A stretch of DNA of 64,000 bases from Raffaelea ambrosiae (lineage: Eukaryota; Ascomycota; Sordariomycetes; Ophiostomatales; Ophiostomataceae): contig PCDI01000001.1 of the NCBI GenBank assembly GCA_002778195.1, positions 3,931,869 through 3,995,868 of the forward strand, read 5' to 3'. The stretch's first letter is position 1, and each line of letters starts with the position of its first letter. A model generated the notes under the pieces. The model was not told the DNA's origin. It searched no databases and saw nothing but the letters and a program-made list of their open reading frames with translations. The position numbers were made by a program, and so were the translations under genes. Positions 12,032 to 23,200 of the stretch are shown here, piece after piece.

Positions 12032-15000
12032 ATGGACTACTCAGAACCTTTCCGGTCCTCGTCGCCCTTCAAGATGGGCACCAGCATGGACCGCCTGGAA
12101 CGCCTCTTCTCCAAGAAGAAGCATACAACAACCGCAGCAGGTGGTGGTGGCGTTGCTGGCCGCAGATATTCGCCGTCTGCTGCCCACCGACACCACAGCA
12201 TGGCTGCTGCTGCTCGCCAGTCGTCCTCTTCTGCGTTTGTCATGGACCCCGCCGCCGCCGCATCCATTATTGCCTCATCTGATCGGCACTTCCCGCAGCC
12301 GTCCTTCATCCGGCCCCGAGCCGCCCGCATGATCCCGCGCGAGGACACGGCCTTTTACCCGCGGTCCGTGCTGCCCATCGGCAGCAGCAGCAGCCGCGCT
12401 CTCAGCATCCCGGATTCGGACAACTCGGGCGAGCTGTTGGAGGAGCACGAGGGGGAGTTGTCATCGCAGTCGCCGCGCTCGGCTTCTTCTTCGTCGTCTC
12501 CCAACCGCCGTGGTGCGCACGGCGTCCAGCGCGTGGTGCCTGTGGGCAGCAACAAGGTTTCGGGTGGCTCGCGCCGGGTGGTCGTCGGCAGCCACCGGGC
12601 GTTCAGCCGGCGCAACACGACGCACGACGCCTACCAGTGGCGGGCGACGTCGGCCGAGCCCGGCGCGACCCGGCTGGCGCGGTCGACCAGCACGGGCTCG
12701 AGCAGCGGCGCCAGCATCAGCAACTTCCCGCGCGTCCCTGCGCGGTCGTCGTCCCTGCGCGACCGGCGCGACGCCTCGCAGACCTCGCTGGCCAGCGTCC
12801 AGGTCGTGCCGCAGCTGCACTACTCGACGTCGACGTCCTTTAGCTCGGGCGAGGTCAGCCCGACCACGACGGCCAGGACGGCCACCACGACCACCACGAC
12901 CACCGGCTCTATGGAGTCCCAGAAGGCTGGCGCGCCCCAGCTCCGGCTCGACCTCGACGAACTGCAGGACCTGCAGCCTCTGTTCCTGCAGGTGCGCATG
13001 GAAACGCCGCCGCCCTCGGACCACGAGACGTCCAAGGGACACCACCGCCACCACCTGGGCCGCCACCACCTGGGCTACCACCACCAGAAGGTGCTGCCGC
13101 CGCCTCTGCCGCTGCTGCCGTCGGCCACCATTGTGCCGCAATCCCAGACACGGACGCAGACACAGCCCGCCACGCCCGAGGCCTCGCCCAAAATGGCCGG
13201 CAAGGCCCTGGCACTGCCGCCGTCGCCGGCCACGCGCCGCAAGATGCGCAGCAGCCTGCGCCGGCCCATCTCCGTGCGCTACACGGAATCCGCCTCTGCC
13301 TTTGCCTCCTCCTCGCCCTCCTCCTCCTCCTCCACGGAGCACCAGCAGCAGCAGCCCGTGCCGCCGGTCGCTGCCAGCACGCCCGTCCTGCGCGAGCCCA
13401 ACCTGGGCGACTTCCTCTCGCTGAGCGACGACGACATTGCCGAGACGGCTGCCGCTGCCGGTGTTGTGGCCGGTGTTGCGGCCGACAAGGCGTCCCACAG
13501 GGCCTCCCCGGCGCAGAAGCGCCTCACTGCGCAGCGCGTCCTACCCGTGACGCCGCCTCTGCAGCAGGACGAGCCCGCCCGGCCCGCCTCGGCTTCGTCC
13601 GTCTCGTCCGTGTCGCCGCCTGTGTCGCCCACCTCGACATCCTCCTCGCACAGACGCACGACGGCCTTGCTCCGCCGCAGCGACGCCGCGCCCTCGCCCC
13701 CGCCGGCCTGCCAGGCGCCCTCGCCCCCGCCGGTCAGTGCTTCGTCGACCGCGACCCCGACCTCGTCTTCCTCCACGTCTTCTTCTGTCATGCAGGCGTC
13801 TCTCGCAGCCGCTCTTGCCCGTCCGCAGACGCTTGCTGGCCAAGCGCGCATGGCGGCTGCCTTTGAGATTGCCCGCATTGCCTCGCACTACGACTTTGAC
13901 CTGGCCTACATTGCCACCATCTGGCCCAAGAACATGGCCATCCTGCACTCCGCCGCCTCGTCCACTGCTGCCACTGCCAATGCCAATGCCTCGACGGCAT
14001 CTCTTGCTTCGACCTCCTCGTCCGCCTCGCTGGCGTCGCCGCCCTCGCCCACGCAGCGTGCCCGCTCGGTCAACCGCACCAGCGTGCGCAACAGCCGCTA
14101 CAGCAGCCACCAGGGCAGCCCGGCACCGATGAGCCCGAACCGCGCTGGTCTCGAGGCGCAGTTCCTCGCTGCCTACGGCCTGGCTACCGTGCAGGCGCCC
14201 TACAGCCTGTCGGCGCCGACGCACGCCAAGATCCTCAACAACACGGCGTCGCGCTGGCTCGAGTTCCACAACCACGAGCTGGACGACAAGGAGAAGCACC
14301 AGCAGCCCGGCGACTTTGCCACGGGCTACGGCTGTGCCTTCTACCCGGGCCACGCGCCGGTCATCGCCACCACCAGCATGACGAAGCTGCGCCACCACCA
14401 GCACCACCAGCAACAGCAGCGCAAGATGTCGTCGTCGTCGACCTCCACGTCGGAAATGGACTTTTGCGATGCCGACACGGAGCTGGACGACCTCGACGAG
14501 GAGGTCATTGTCGAAGAGGAGAGTGCGATGATGACGACCTCTTCCGCCAAGAATGGCCGCACGACACCGCGTCCGGTCTCGTCGGCGCCGCGTCATCATC
14601 TCCACAACAACCGCGGCATCGTCTTTGTGGCCTACCGTCGCCAGGAAGCCGACCCCGCCCAGACCCGGGTGGACCTGGATGCTCTGTACCGCGACGTCGA
14701 GGCCCTGGTCGACAAGATCCTCGACGTGCACATGAAGCAGCAGCGCCAGTCGCAGCTGGAGCTGGCTCGTCAGCAGCACCACCAGCACCAACAGCAGCGC
14801 CACTCGCACCACTACTACCAACATCACCATCACCACCACCAGAGCAGCAGCGCCGCCACCATCGTGCCGGAGCGTGCCCTGCTGGCCGATGAGGATGAGG
14901 ACTGTGTGGTGCCGCGGTCGCCGACGTCGATGTCATCGGCGTCGTCGGCGTCTGCATCGTCTGCGTCTGGCACCAGACGCCAGCGGTCCTCGTCGCTGGC

Positions 15001-15058
15001 CAGCCACCATGGTACTCACTTGCGCATGTCGCGCAACATGGGTGTCAAGGTCTATTAA
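12032..15058 (+). CDS. Unnamed 1008-aa low-complexity fungal protein
   Basis: A single open exon of 1008 residues starting at an ATG in good context (AAGCCATGG) and ending in TAA. I do not recognise a named family. The first 600 residues are Ser/Thr/Pro/Ala/Arg-rich and look disordered. More ordered, conserved-looking segments lie at about 607-632 (FEIARIASHYDFDLAYIATIWP), about 707-760 (an LAAYGLATVQAPYSL stretch, then a WLEF block and GYGCAFYPG), and about 863-895 (RGIVFVAYRRQ). Together these could be one compact domain broken by Ser/Ala and His/Gln inserts; the FVAYRR strand and GYGCAF block suggest a GAF-like fold, which is speculative. A His/Gln-rich tract sits at about 910-940. There is no signal peptide or membrane segment. 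The 5' leader appears long and pyrimidine-rich, as in regulated fungal genes. The frame and composition make it clearly coding; its function is unknown. Confidence 0.85.
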   Translation: MDYSEPFRSSSPFKMGTSMDRLERLFSKKKHTTTAAGGGGVAGRRYSPSAAHRHHSMAAAARQSSSSAFVMDPAAAASIIASSDRHFPQPSFIRPRAARMIPREDTAFYPRSVLPIGSSSSRALSIPDSDNSGELLEEHEGELSSQSPRSASSSSSPNRRGAHGVQRVVPVGSNKVSGGSRRVVVGSHRAFSRRNTTHDAYQWRATSAEPGATRLARSTSTGSSSGASISNFPRVPARSSSLRDRRDASQTSLASVQVVPQLHYSTSTSFSSGEVSPTTTARTATTTTTTTGSMESQKAGAPQLRLDLDELQDLQPLFLQVRMETPPPSDHETSKGHHRHHLGRHHLGYHHQKVLPPPLPLLPSATIVPQSQTRTQTQPATPEASPKMAGKALALPPSPATRRKMRSSLRRPISVRYTESASAFASSSPSSSSSTEHQQQQPVPPVAASTPVLREPNLGDFLSLSDDDIAETAAAAGVVAGVAADKASHRASPAQKRLTAQRVLPVTPPLQQDEPARPASASSVSSVSPPVSPTSTSSSHRRTTALLRRSDAAPSPPPACQAPSPPPVSASSTATPTSSSSTSSSVMQASLAAALARPQTLAGQARMAAAFEIARIASHYDFDLAYIATIWPKNMAILHSAASSTAATANANASTASLASTSSSASLASPPSPTQRARSVNRTSVRNSRYSSHQGSPAPMSPNRAGLEAQFLAAYGLATVQAPYSLSAPTHAKILNNTASRWLEFHNHELDDKEKHQQPGDFATGYGCAFYPGHAPVIATTSMTKLRHHQHHQQQQRKMSSSSTSTSEMDFCDADTELDDLDEEVIVEEESAMMTTSSAKNGRTTPRPVSSAPRHHLHNNRGIVFVAYRRQEADPAQTRVDLDALYRDVEALVDKILDVHMKQQRQSQLELARQQHHQHQQQRHSHHYYQHHHHHHQSSSAATIVPERALLADEDEDCVVPRSPTSMSSASSASASSASGTRRQRSSSLASHHGTHLRMSRNMGVKVY

Positions 15059-15962
15059 CTTGTTTTCTTTTGTCTCGCTTCGCTCGTTTTAATTGTTCCT
15101 TTCTTTCCTCGCTTCACTCGTTTCTTTTCATTATCTGGTTGGCTGTCTCTTTCCTATCATCTTTGCGAGCTTCATTTCCTGTCTTCCTTTTATTGCCTTA
15201 AAAAGCATTTCCTGTATATTTTATGCTGCCGCATTTCGAGGGGAGTTTCTATAATTTTCGTCCAAGGGTAACGGGGGTGGTCGGCTATCTCTTTTATCTT
15301 TCGTGTCTTTGTCTTTTTTACTTTGTCGTCCTCCTGTTCCGAGAGTGGCTCGCGTTGTGTTTTTGTTGTGTCTTCTGTCTCGTTTCATTGTTTTTGTTTA
15401 TTCCCACTTACCACAACTGGGCAGGAGATCCCAAAGGGACCAAACGGGCGGCAGGCTGTCTTTTTTTGTGTTATTTGGAAACAAGTTCTACTAGGAAGAA
15501 CCACGCATAGGGCAGCTTTTTATGTGTTTATGGGGGTCAAAGTGAATATCTTGGGCGGATCTAGCACTGTTTTTTATTTATTTATATATTGATATCTATT
15601 GGGAGGCTAAACGATGAAATTCGAATATCTATCTATCACTATTTTGGGATCACCTTTCGTTGTAACCCTTTGGGAGTACTACCAGTCGTGTCCTATCCTC
15701 GATTCGCTCGTATGGATGGGGGAGACTCTTGTCACTCAATCCTCCAAGCCCAAACTCAAAGAGCGATTCAAAACATTCCCAGTGAAGACAATACAAAACA
15801 GTAGCTACAATATAAGCCAAGTACATACAAAGAGTTGCATCCAGAAAACGCCAGGCCATGCTTTCCTCCTCTTCTGTTAGATGCCATATCCCACATCATC
15901 TCCAAGTCACATGACACATATACCGTACGAGTACACACATCCTCCTCTTCCACCTTTCCCTT
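15059..15962. other. Convergent intergenic region
   Basis: This lies between the stop of the unnamed + strand gene and the stop of the - strand peptidase gene, so it should hold both 3' UTRs and poly(A) sites. It is T-rich in its first half. One GTACGAGTA word lies at 15,925. No coding signal was seen. Confidence 0.6.
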
Positions 15963-18900
15963 TCACAACTTGCCCTCTGGCTGGGCATGGTCCACCTTGA
16001 GCCACTCCCCGTTGAAGGCATTGATCAGCCAGTTTTCCAGTTCTGCTGGTTAGCAAAATCAACGAAAGAGGCAAGGAGGGTGCAGCAGAAAAAAAAAAGA
16101 AAAAAGAAAAAAAGAACAGAACAGAACAGAACAGCTACACCCTTCGCGGGCACACCCAGGAGACTTACTGTCGTACACAATCTGGTGGGCATTGTGAAAT
16201 CCGATGCTGTGGTCGCTGTCCGGGAACACGTGCACGTCGTAGTTGCTCACGCCCGCCAGGTCCAGCCGGTCCAGCAGCGCCAGCGAGTTCTGCAGGTGCA
16301 CGTTGTCGTCGGCCACCCCGTGCATCAGCAGGAAGCGCACGTTCTGGCCCAGCGCGGTCGCGTTCTGCACCGCGCTCGCGTCGTAGCCGGCGCCGTTGGC
16401 CTGCGGCGTGTCCATGTACCGCTCCGTGTAGATGGAGTCGTAGAACCGCCAGTCCGTCACCGGCGCCACGCTCATCCCGTAGCGGAACGTCCGGCCCGCG
16501 TCCTGCTCCAGCGTCTTGAGCGTCATGAACCCGCCGTACGACCAGCCCCAGATGCACAGCCGCGACGCGTCCACGTACGGCAGCGACGCCCAGTGCCGCG
16601 CCGCCGCAATGTGGTCGTGCGCCTCCGCCACCCCCAGCTGCCCGCGCACCACCACCCGGTTCGCCCGCCCCATGTACCCCGTGCCCCGCGGGTCCACCGT
16701 CACCACCACGTACCCCAGACTCGCCGCCACGTAGCTCTGGAAGTCCACCCGGAACTGCTGCGCCACCTGCTGCGACCCGGGCCCGCTGTACTGCTGGAAC
16801 AGCACCGGGTACGCCTTGTTCGCGTTGAAATGCGGCGGCCGCCGCTCCACATAGTTGAGCTGCACCGTGCTGCGGCGGCCGCTCTCGCCACCCTCCTCGC
16901 CCTCCACCTCCACCTCCAGCGTTCCGTACACCTGCAGCGGCAGCGCGTGCTTGCGCGCCCGCTCCGCCAGCTCCTTGTTGTCCTCCAGCATGTACTGGTA
17001 GGCAGCACCACCACTACTCGCGCGGGCGTCTTCTTCGGCCGCCGGCGTGCTCTGCACCTTTTGCCAGGGAATGCCCGGCCCGCTGTAGTCGAGCAGCAAA
17101 AACGTGCCGCCGGCCGAAAAGGACGGCTGGTAGTACCCCGGCGCCGACGTGTTGGTCAGGGCCGTCAGGCCGCTGCCGTCCTGCAGGTGCACGCTGTACA
17201 CGTGCCGCTGCGTGTTGCCCTCCTTGGTGGCGACAAAGTAGACCAGGTTGCGGTCGAGGTCGACCGCCGCGGGCCCGTCCTCGACCTCCCAGTCGGGGCC
17301 CTCGGTCAGCATGACCGGCTCCGGGTTCTCGGGCGGGCTAAAGTAGGCCAGGTGGTCGCCGTTGTTGTAAATGACCGTGTCAATGTAGCCGTCGTCGCTG
17401 CGGTTGCGCGCCGCGTCGGCCGGCACGTAGCGCGTGCTCTGCGAGATCTCGAACCAGCCGCCGTCGAGCTTGTCGACGTCGACCGTCCGCACCGCCTTCC
17501 CGGCGCGCTCGCCCACGTCCACCACCACCACGCGCATCACGTTGCTGACCCGGTTGGTCTCCTTGACCAGCACCTTGCGCGCACCGGCCCAGAGCACCGT
17601 CGTGATCAGCCGGTCGTCGTCGGCAAAGTCGCCCGACACCGGCACCGAGAACACGTCGCCGCCCGAGACGTCGTAGAACTGCAGGTCGACCACCGGGTTG
17701 TGCGCGCCCGCCTTGGGGTACTTGATCTGGCGCACCTCCGGGTACTGCTCCGCGCCGGCCGCCGGCCGCGTTCCGCTCGGCCGGTGCTCAAAGTACTGCA
17801 CCGGGTACTCGGGCACGCCCGTCTCGTTGGTGCGCAAAAAGGCCAGGTAGCGTCCGTCGGGCGACCACCACGTCGCGCTGGAGCCGCCAAACACCTCCTC
17901 CTCGTACACCCAGTCGGGCACGCCGTAGAACAGCTCCGCGCCGCCGTCCGCCGTGATCTGCTTCGTGGTGGCACTGACGCTCACCGTGCCCCCGGCCGCC
18001 GTGTCGGCAACCGGCCGCAGGTACAGATTGTTGTCGCGCGTGTACGAGATGGCGTCGCTGGTCGGCGCCCACTGCGCCAGCTGCACGCGGGCGTCCGGCG
18101 CGTCGGGGATCAGCGGCTCCACCGCCTGAGACGCCACGTCCAGCACAAAGTACGACGCTGTGCGCGAGTACCGCCAGTTGGACTGCACGTTGACGCCCAG
18201 CAGCACCTTTTTCATGTTCTTGCTGGGCACCGCCGAGCTGATCTGGTACGACGACGTGCCAAACCGGAACGTCTCGGCCTGGACCAGCGTGCGGCTGGCG
18301 GCGGCCTTGCTGCTGTTCTCTGCTGTTCCGTCGCTGTGCAGGGTCCGCACGTCCTCCACCGTCAAAAACCCCTTGCCCTCGCCGCGCGTCTCCAGCAGCA
18401 AGCCGTCCTCGCCGTCCGGCCCGGCCACCCACTGGATCGACGCCCGCCGCGGCACCCAGAAGCCCTCGTCGAGCTGCGCGCGCGTGACCTTGCGCAGGCT
18501 GCCGCGCGACGCCGTGGCCTGCGGGTCGTGCTCAAACTCGGAGCCGTGCAGGTACGACTTGTGCGAGACGAACAGGAAAAACCCGCCCACCCAGATGGCC
18601 ACAAAGAGCAGCGACGTAACAATGACAATGCGCCGCATGCTCTTGTCCATCTTCTTGTAGCCGCCCTTGGTGTTGTGTGTCCGGGACCCGTTGCGGCTGT
18701 ACTCGTCATCGTCGTCGTCGCCGTCTCCTCCTCCTCGGTCGCCGCGGCCGCCCAGGAACGGGCCCGTCTCGAGGTCATAGTCGCCGCTTGCCTCGTCTTT
18801 CATCGGGTCGTCGTCGTCAAAGTCGGACAGCCTGTCGCCTCCGTTCTGTTTGCGCGCAGCGGCCTGGGTTGCTTGTGCTTGTGCCATGGCCGCAGCCGCG

Positions 18901-19067
18901 CCAGTCGATCGCACCGGCATACCTATCGTCTGGGCTGCTACACGCTCGCCAATGTGTTCAAAGATGATGCTCGTGGTCGACACGGACGACTCGGATTCTT
19001 GCGACATTCGAGGAGACGACGCTTCCGACTCGGGGGGTGGCGGCAGCGGCTTATCTGCGGATGCCAT
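15963..19067 (-). CDS. dapB: Type II membrane dipeptidyl aminopeptidase (S9B, DapB/Ste13 family)
   Basis: Two exons, 19067..16169 and 16042..15963, give 992 aa. The donor is GACA/GTAAGT and the acceptor is CAGCAG preceded by CTAAC. The start is the ATG of MASADKPLP; the frame stays open upstream without another ATG. A cytosolic tail of about 145 residues containing an STTSIIFEHI block is followed by one membrane segment (about 146-168, IVIVTSLLFVAIWVGGFFLF), a beta-propeller region and an alpha/beta hydrolase domain. The catalytic triad is intact: Ser843 in GWSYGG, Asp920 in HGVADDN and His953 in DSDHSIG. The short last exon supplies the conserved LENWLINAFNGEW end. The family removes X-Pro or X-Ala dipeptides in the vacuole (DapB/Dap2) or trans-Golgi (Ste13/DapA). 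The STTS block favours the DapB group, while the long tail would also suit a Golgi enzyme. Confidence 0.93.
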
Positions 19068-20201
19068 GTTTTCCTTCAGTCGGTCGGTCGGTCGGTCGGA
19101 TGGCAAAGAAAAGAATGTGTCGTCACTTTCGTTGTGCTCGAGTCTTGGAGAGTCGCCTCCTTTCGGAGAGTAATGATGTCAACAGAACAGGCAGCTGGGC
19201 TTGGTATCACCACGCGTCCGCCATCCGCTGTCTCAGGCTGACGTCGCGACAAAAAAAGAGTGACGTCTCGCTCGGAAGAACTCGAAGGGAGGAGGAGCGA
19301 GTGGGATTGGTAAATGAGTGGCAAAGAGATCGCACGTCGCTGCAATGAAAGAGGCCAGCTCGTGCTATTCGTCGATGTTTCTTTGTTCTAGCTATTCAGC
19401 ACCAGATGGAGAAGGAGCTACTCAGCGTGCTGTTAGTCACTAACTAGTGGATAGGTCGGCTCAGGGGGGAAACGTTTGTGGCTATGCGGTCCGCAACCAA
19501 CCAGGCGCTACTAATAATTTTGACGCTAATGTCGATCACATGACAGAACAATCTACCAAGGCCATAACTAACATCAACATACAACTATGACACCAAACAT
19601 ACAGAACAGAACAGTCCTAAGCACATGGGCAAGGCACAAACGTCATTTCTTCGTTGCATACTCTTGATTAAAAAAAGAACTCTGAAAAGCAAATAGCTAT
19701 GATACATGAATAACTCGGAATCAAAATAGGGAATAAAGGGAAACCTCGGCAAGACAGCAGGCTGGTGTACCGAGAAGATTCAACCTCCACGCCGTATAAA
19801 AGACACCCTCCTGAAAATTGTTACAAACCTTACTTTTTGGGTCTTCCCGATGTCGGCATTGGAATCCTGCAGTAACCTCTTGGCATTTTTTTCATCCTCC
19901 TCCCTTCACCTGCCGCCCCGGATGGGCATGCCTACCATCTGAACCCGAGCAAAACAAAACGGCGGAAAGCAAAACGTGTCAACCGAAAAGCAAAGCAAGC
20001 CAGCCAACCGACCAACATGAGCGTATGCTCTGAGAGTCTCCTTCTCCCTGCAAGCGCAATCCCTTACTCCGGAACATCTGAAATCACAGTGGGGATAACC
20101 ACGTTCGGCATCGTTGGGGTCTGCGGAATGTAGTAATACGAGGGGAATCCCACTGGGTTATACTGGGAAGTCGCAGGACCCGACACCACCGGAGTCTGCT
20201 T
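19068..20201. other. Promoter of the peptidase gene and 3' flank of clathrin gene
   Basis: A CGGT tetranucleotide run lies at about 19,077-19,100, just upstream of the peptidase ATG, in the presumed 5' UTR. The rest is AT-richer, with no frame longer than about 100 codons that looks coding. The end near 20,200 should hold the clathrin 3' UTR. Confidence 0.6.
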
Positions 20202-23200
20202 CTAGAACCCGAAACCGGTAGGCTGCGGGGCAAACCCGTTGGCTCCCGCAAACGGAGCTGGCGGGGCCTGCTGGCCGCCCGGACCTGCCGTGATCATCAG
20301 CCGGCTGCCGCCCAGGATCGGCGTGTTGTCCTCCACCGTCTCCTGCTCCTTCTCCTTGGCCTTGCGTGCCTCGTTGTCTGCCTTGATCACCGCAAGCTCC
20401 TTGGTCTGCTGGCTCAGCAAGTTGATCAGGAACGGCATGGTGAAGTCGGTCAGACCGTTGCGCCAAGACAGCTCCAGCACAACATCCGGCCGGATCAGGT
20501 CATAGCAGGCATATAGCATGCCCACGTAGCACTCGCGGTTGCCAATGTCGACGAACTGGAAAATATGTTAGCGTCATTCTCCCCAAAGGTAGGTTCAGTC
20601 CATAGGAGTCTACAAAAGGGAAACTTACGTAGCGCAGAAGCTCCTCAACGACTTCGCTCTTGCCCGAAATCGCCGATGTCTCGATGGCGTCCTTCCACAG
20701 CTTGTCCTGCTTCGACAGAGCAATCGACTTCTCCCACCGCTTGTTCTTGCGGTAGATGCTGGCTGCAATCTGGCGGAAGAACACGAGGTCGTGCTTCTCC
20801 AGGCGCGAAGCCAGATCCACAGGGTCGTAGTTGTCGTAGTTCTCGACGGAATCCCGCAGCGTCTTGTAGTCCTCCTCCTCGATCAGCAGGTCGTTGATCG
20901 CATCGTTCACGGCCCGCTTGTTCTGCGACTGCACATTCAGGAGGAATGGCTTGATCAGCGGCAGGTTGTCCGACTTCTGGAACATCCGGACGACGCGGTT
21001 TACATCGATCCGCGGAGTGAGCACCTGCAGCAGGTCCGTCAGAAGAGACGGGTGCTGCTCTAGGTAGAAGTTGATCGCCTTGTAGTAGATCTCCAGGTTG
21101 GCAACCTTGACGACAATCTCCTTGAACTGCGTGTGCTCCCACGAGTTCTCTGGCCGCTCCATCACAGCCAAGGCAGCGTTGTCAAACTCGTCGTAGTGGT
21201 AGTAGCAGAAAATCAGCTCAGGCCACAGGTTCGCCTCCTCGCAGGCACGGATCATCTTGGGCAGGTTCATCCGGCTCCAGAAGAGCTTGAGGTGCTCCAT
21301 CAGCTTCTCAGGGTGGTACCGCGACAGAGCAATACCCAGCTCCGTGAACATGGCCATGTGCGCACGCTCCAGACCCAGGCCCTGCTCGAGCAGGTTGATC
21401 AGCTCGTCAAAGTAGCCGTTGCGCTCGTACTGCTTGACGAGCTGCTGCAGCTGGTCGGCATCCACAATCAGGTTGAGACCGCAGATGAGGGCCAGACGGA
21501 ACTCTTTCTTCTCCACGCAGGCCTCGTGGACCTCGCGCCACACCTTGATATTGTTGGCCTTGCGGGCAGCCTCCACGGCAGCCTGGTAGTCCTCCAGGTG
21601 CACCAGGGTAGTGGCGAGCTTCGCCCAGTTGGAGATGCTGGAGAAGAAGATCTTGGCAGCCTCGTACAGGCCCTCAGAGTAGGCCTTGTCACCGGACTCC
21701 TCAATGTTGGCCACATTGGTGCCGTGAAGGAAGTCCTCAAGCTCCGAGAGGTTGTCCAGGCGAGCATAGCTAAAGGCCAGGGCGGTGTCGATGGAGGGCT
21801 CGCGCAGGGTCTTGCGGGCCATGAGGAGGAACTTGACAAGCTCCTCGTTCTTGCCGGCGTGGGTCGCCACCTCGATCACCTCCTCGTAGTTCTTCGGGTC
21901 CTGGGCCTTGATGTATGACTCGATGGAGTCGCTGACGCGAAGACCATCCAGCTGGGCCTTGGCGACACGGCTCCAGACCTCGGGAGTATCGACCTCCTCG
22001 GCGTAGGCCTGAGCACGGTCAATGCTGACGACATGCTCAACGAGAACGTTGACAGCGTTGGCCTTGTCGCCAATCTTCTTGAAGATCTCAAAGGCCTCCT
22101 CGAACAGGCCCACGTTGATACAGGCAGAGGAGATCTCCTGGGGGTCAAAGGCATCCAGCTTGTGGATGTAGTCCATCACGCGGGCCTTGTCGGCCGTGGT
22201 GGCCGTGAACATCAGCAGGTTCTGCAGGCTCTGGTTGTCGCTGAACGGCGACGGCTCCAGGACAATCTTCTCGAGCAGCTCAATAAGCTCGGCGGGAAGA
22301 TCCGCCTTGAGGAAGCAGGCAACAGCCTCGGACACCTTGGCAGGGTCGGTGCACTCGGGCACGGCGGTCGAGATGACCTGGTCAATGACGGAGCGGCGGT
22401 GGATGTTGTTCTCGCTGAGGACAAACTGCCAGAGCTCGCGGTCGGCACGCTCAAGCAGGTACCGGGCCTGAGCACGGTACATGGAGTTTTCGTTGGTCAC
22501 GTTGACCAGCTCCAGGTCATTCTGGCCCTTGCTGTAGGCAATGTAGGCCAGGTTGGGATCCCGCTTCTCGCAGTACTTGCCGACCGACAGGGTATCGTAC
22601 TGGTCGTTCTCCTTGAGGAACTTCTCGGGGTTGTTGTTGGAGTCGATGTAGATCTTGGCGAGGGCATTGTAGATGGCCTGGTCGGTGTTGCCCGAGGCAA
22701 GAGCAGACTCCAGGAAGGGCAGCAGCAGTTTGAGGCGGTTGCGCGACTCAACCTCCTTGACGAGCTCATCAATGGGGATGGGGGCGGGAGTCACCGAGGC
22801 AAGCAGACCCTTGATAATGTTCTCATCGCAGTCCACGTCGAGCAGGCCGCCAACAACAGCCGGGGTGCGCGACGGGTTGATGCGCTGGACATAGGCCTCG
22901 ATGGACTTGAACTGCTGGTTCTGGTACAGGAACAGGATCAGGTCGTGCACCAGGTTGAACCGGTCGCAGACAATGATCAGCGGCAGCTGGTCCTGCAGCT
23001 TGGCCTCCTTGAGGAAGTTCTTGACCTTCTCGGGGTTGTAGTGGTTGCTCTCGCGGCAGATGCGCTCGACCTCATTGAACTGGCCCATCTTCGTGGCGGC
23101 CTCAATGTACTTGAAGTGCACCTCGGGGTCCTCGGAGAGGTTGACAATGCTGCCGAGGTAGTAGTAGAGGCCCTCCGCCGTCTTGTACTTCTCGAACAGA

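Noticed and set aside
12461..13498. Long antisense frames within the gene at 12,032
   Set aside because: Arg/Gly-rich mirror translations typical of high-GC coding DNA.
16300..19241. About 1000-codon open frame antisense to the peptidase gene
   Set aside because: Shadow of GC-rich codons on the opposite strand; the catalytic motifs are on the minus strand.
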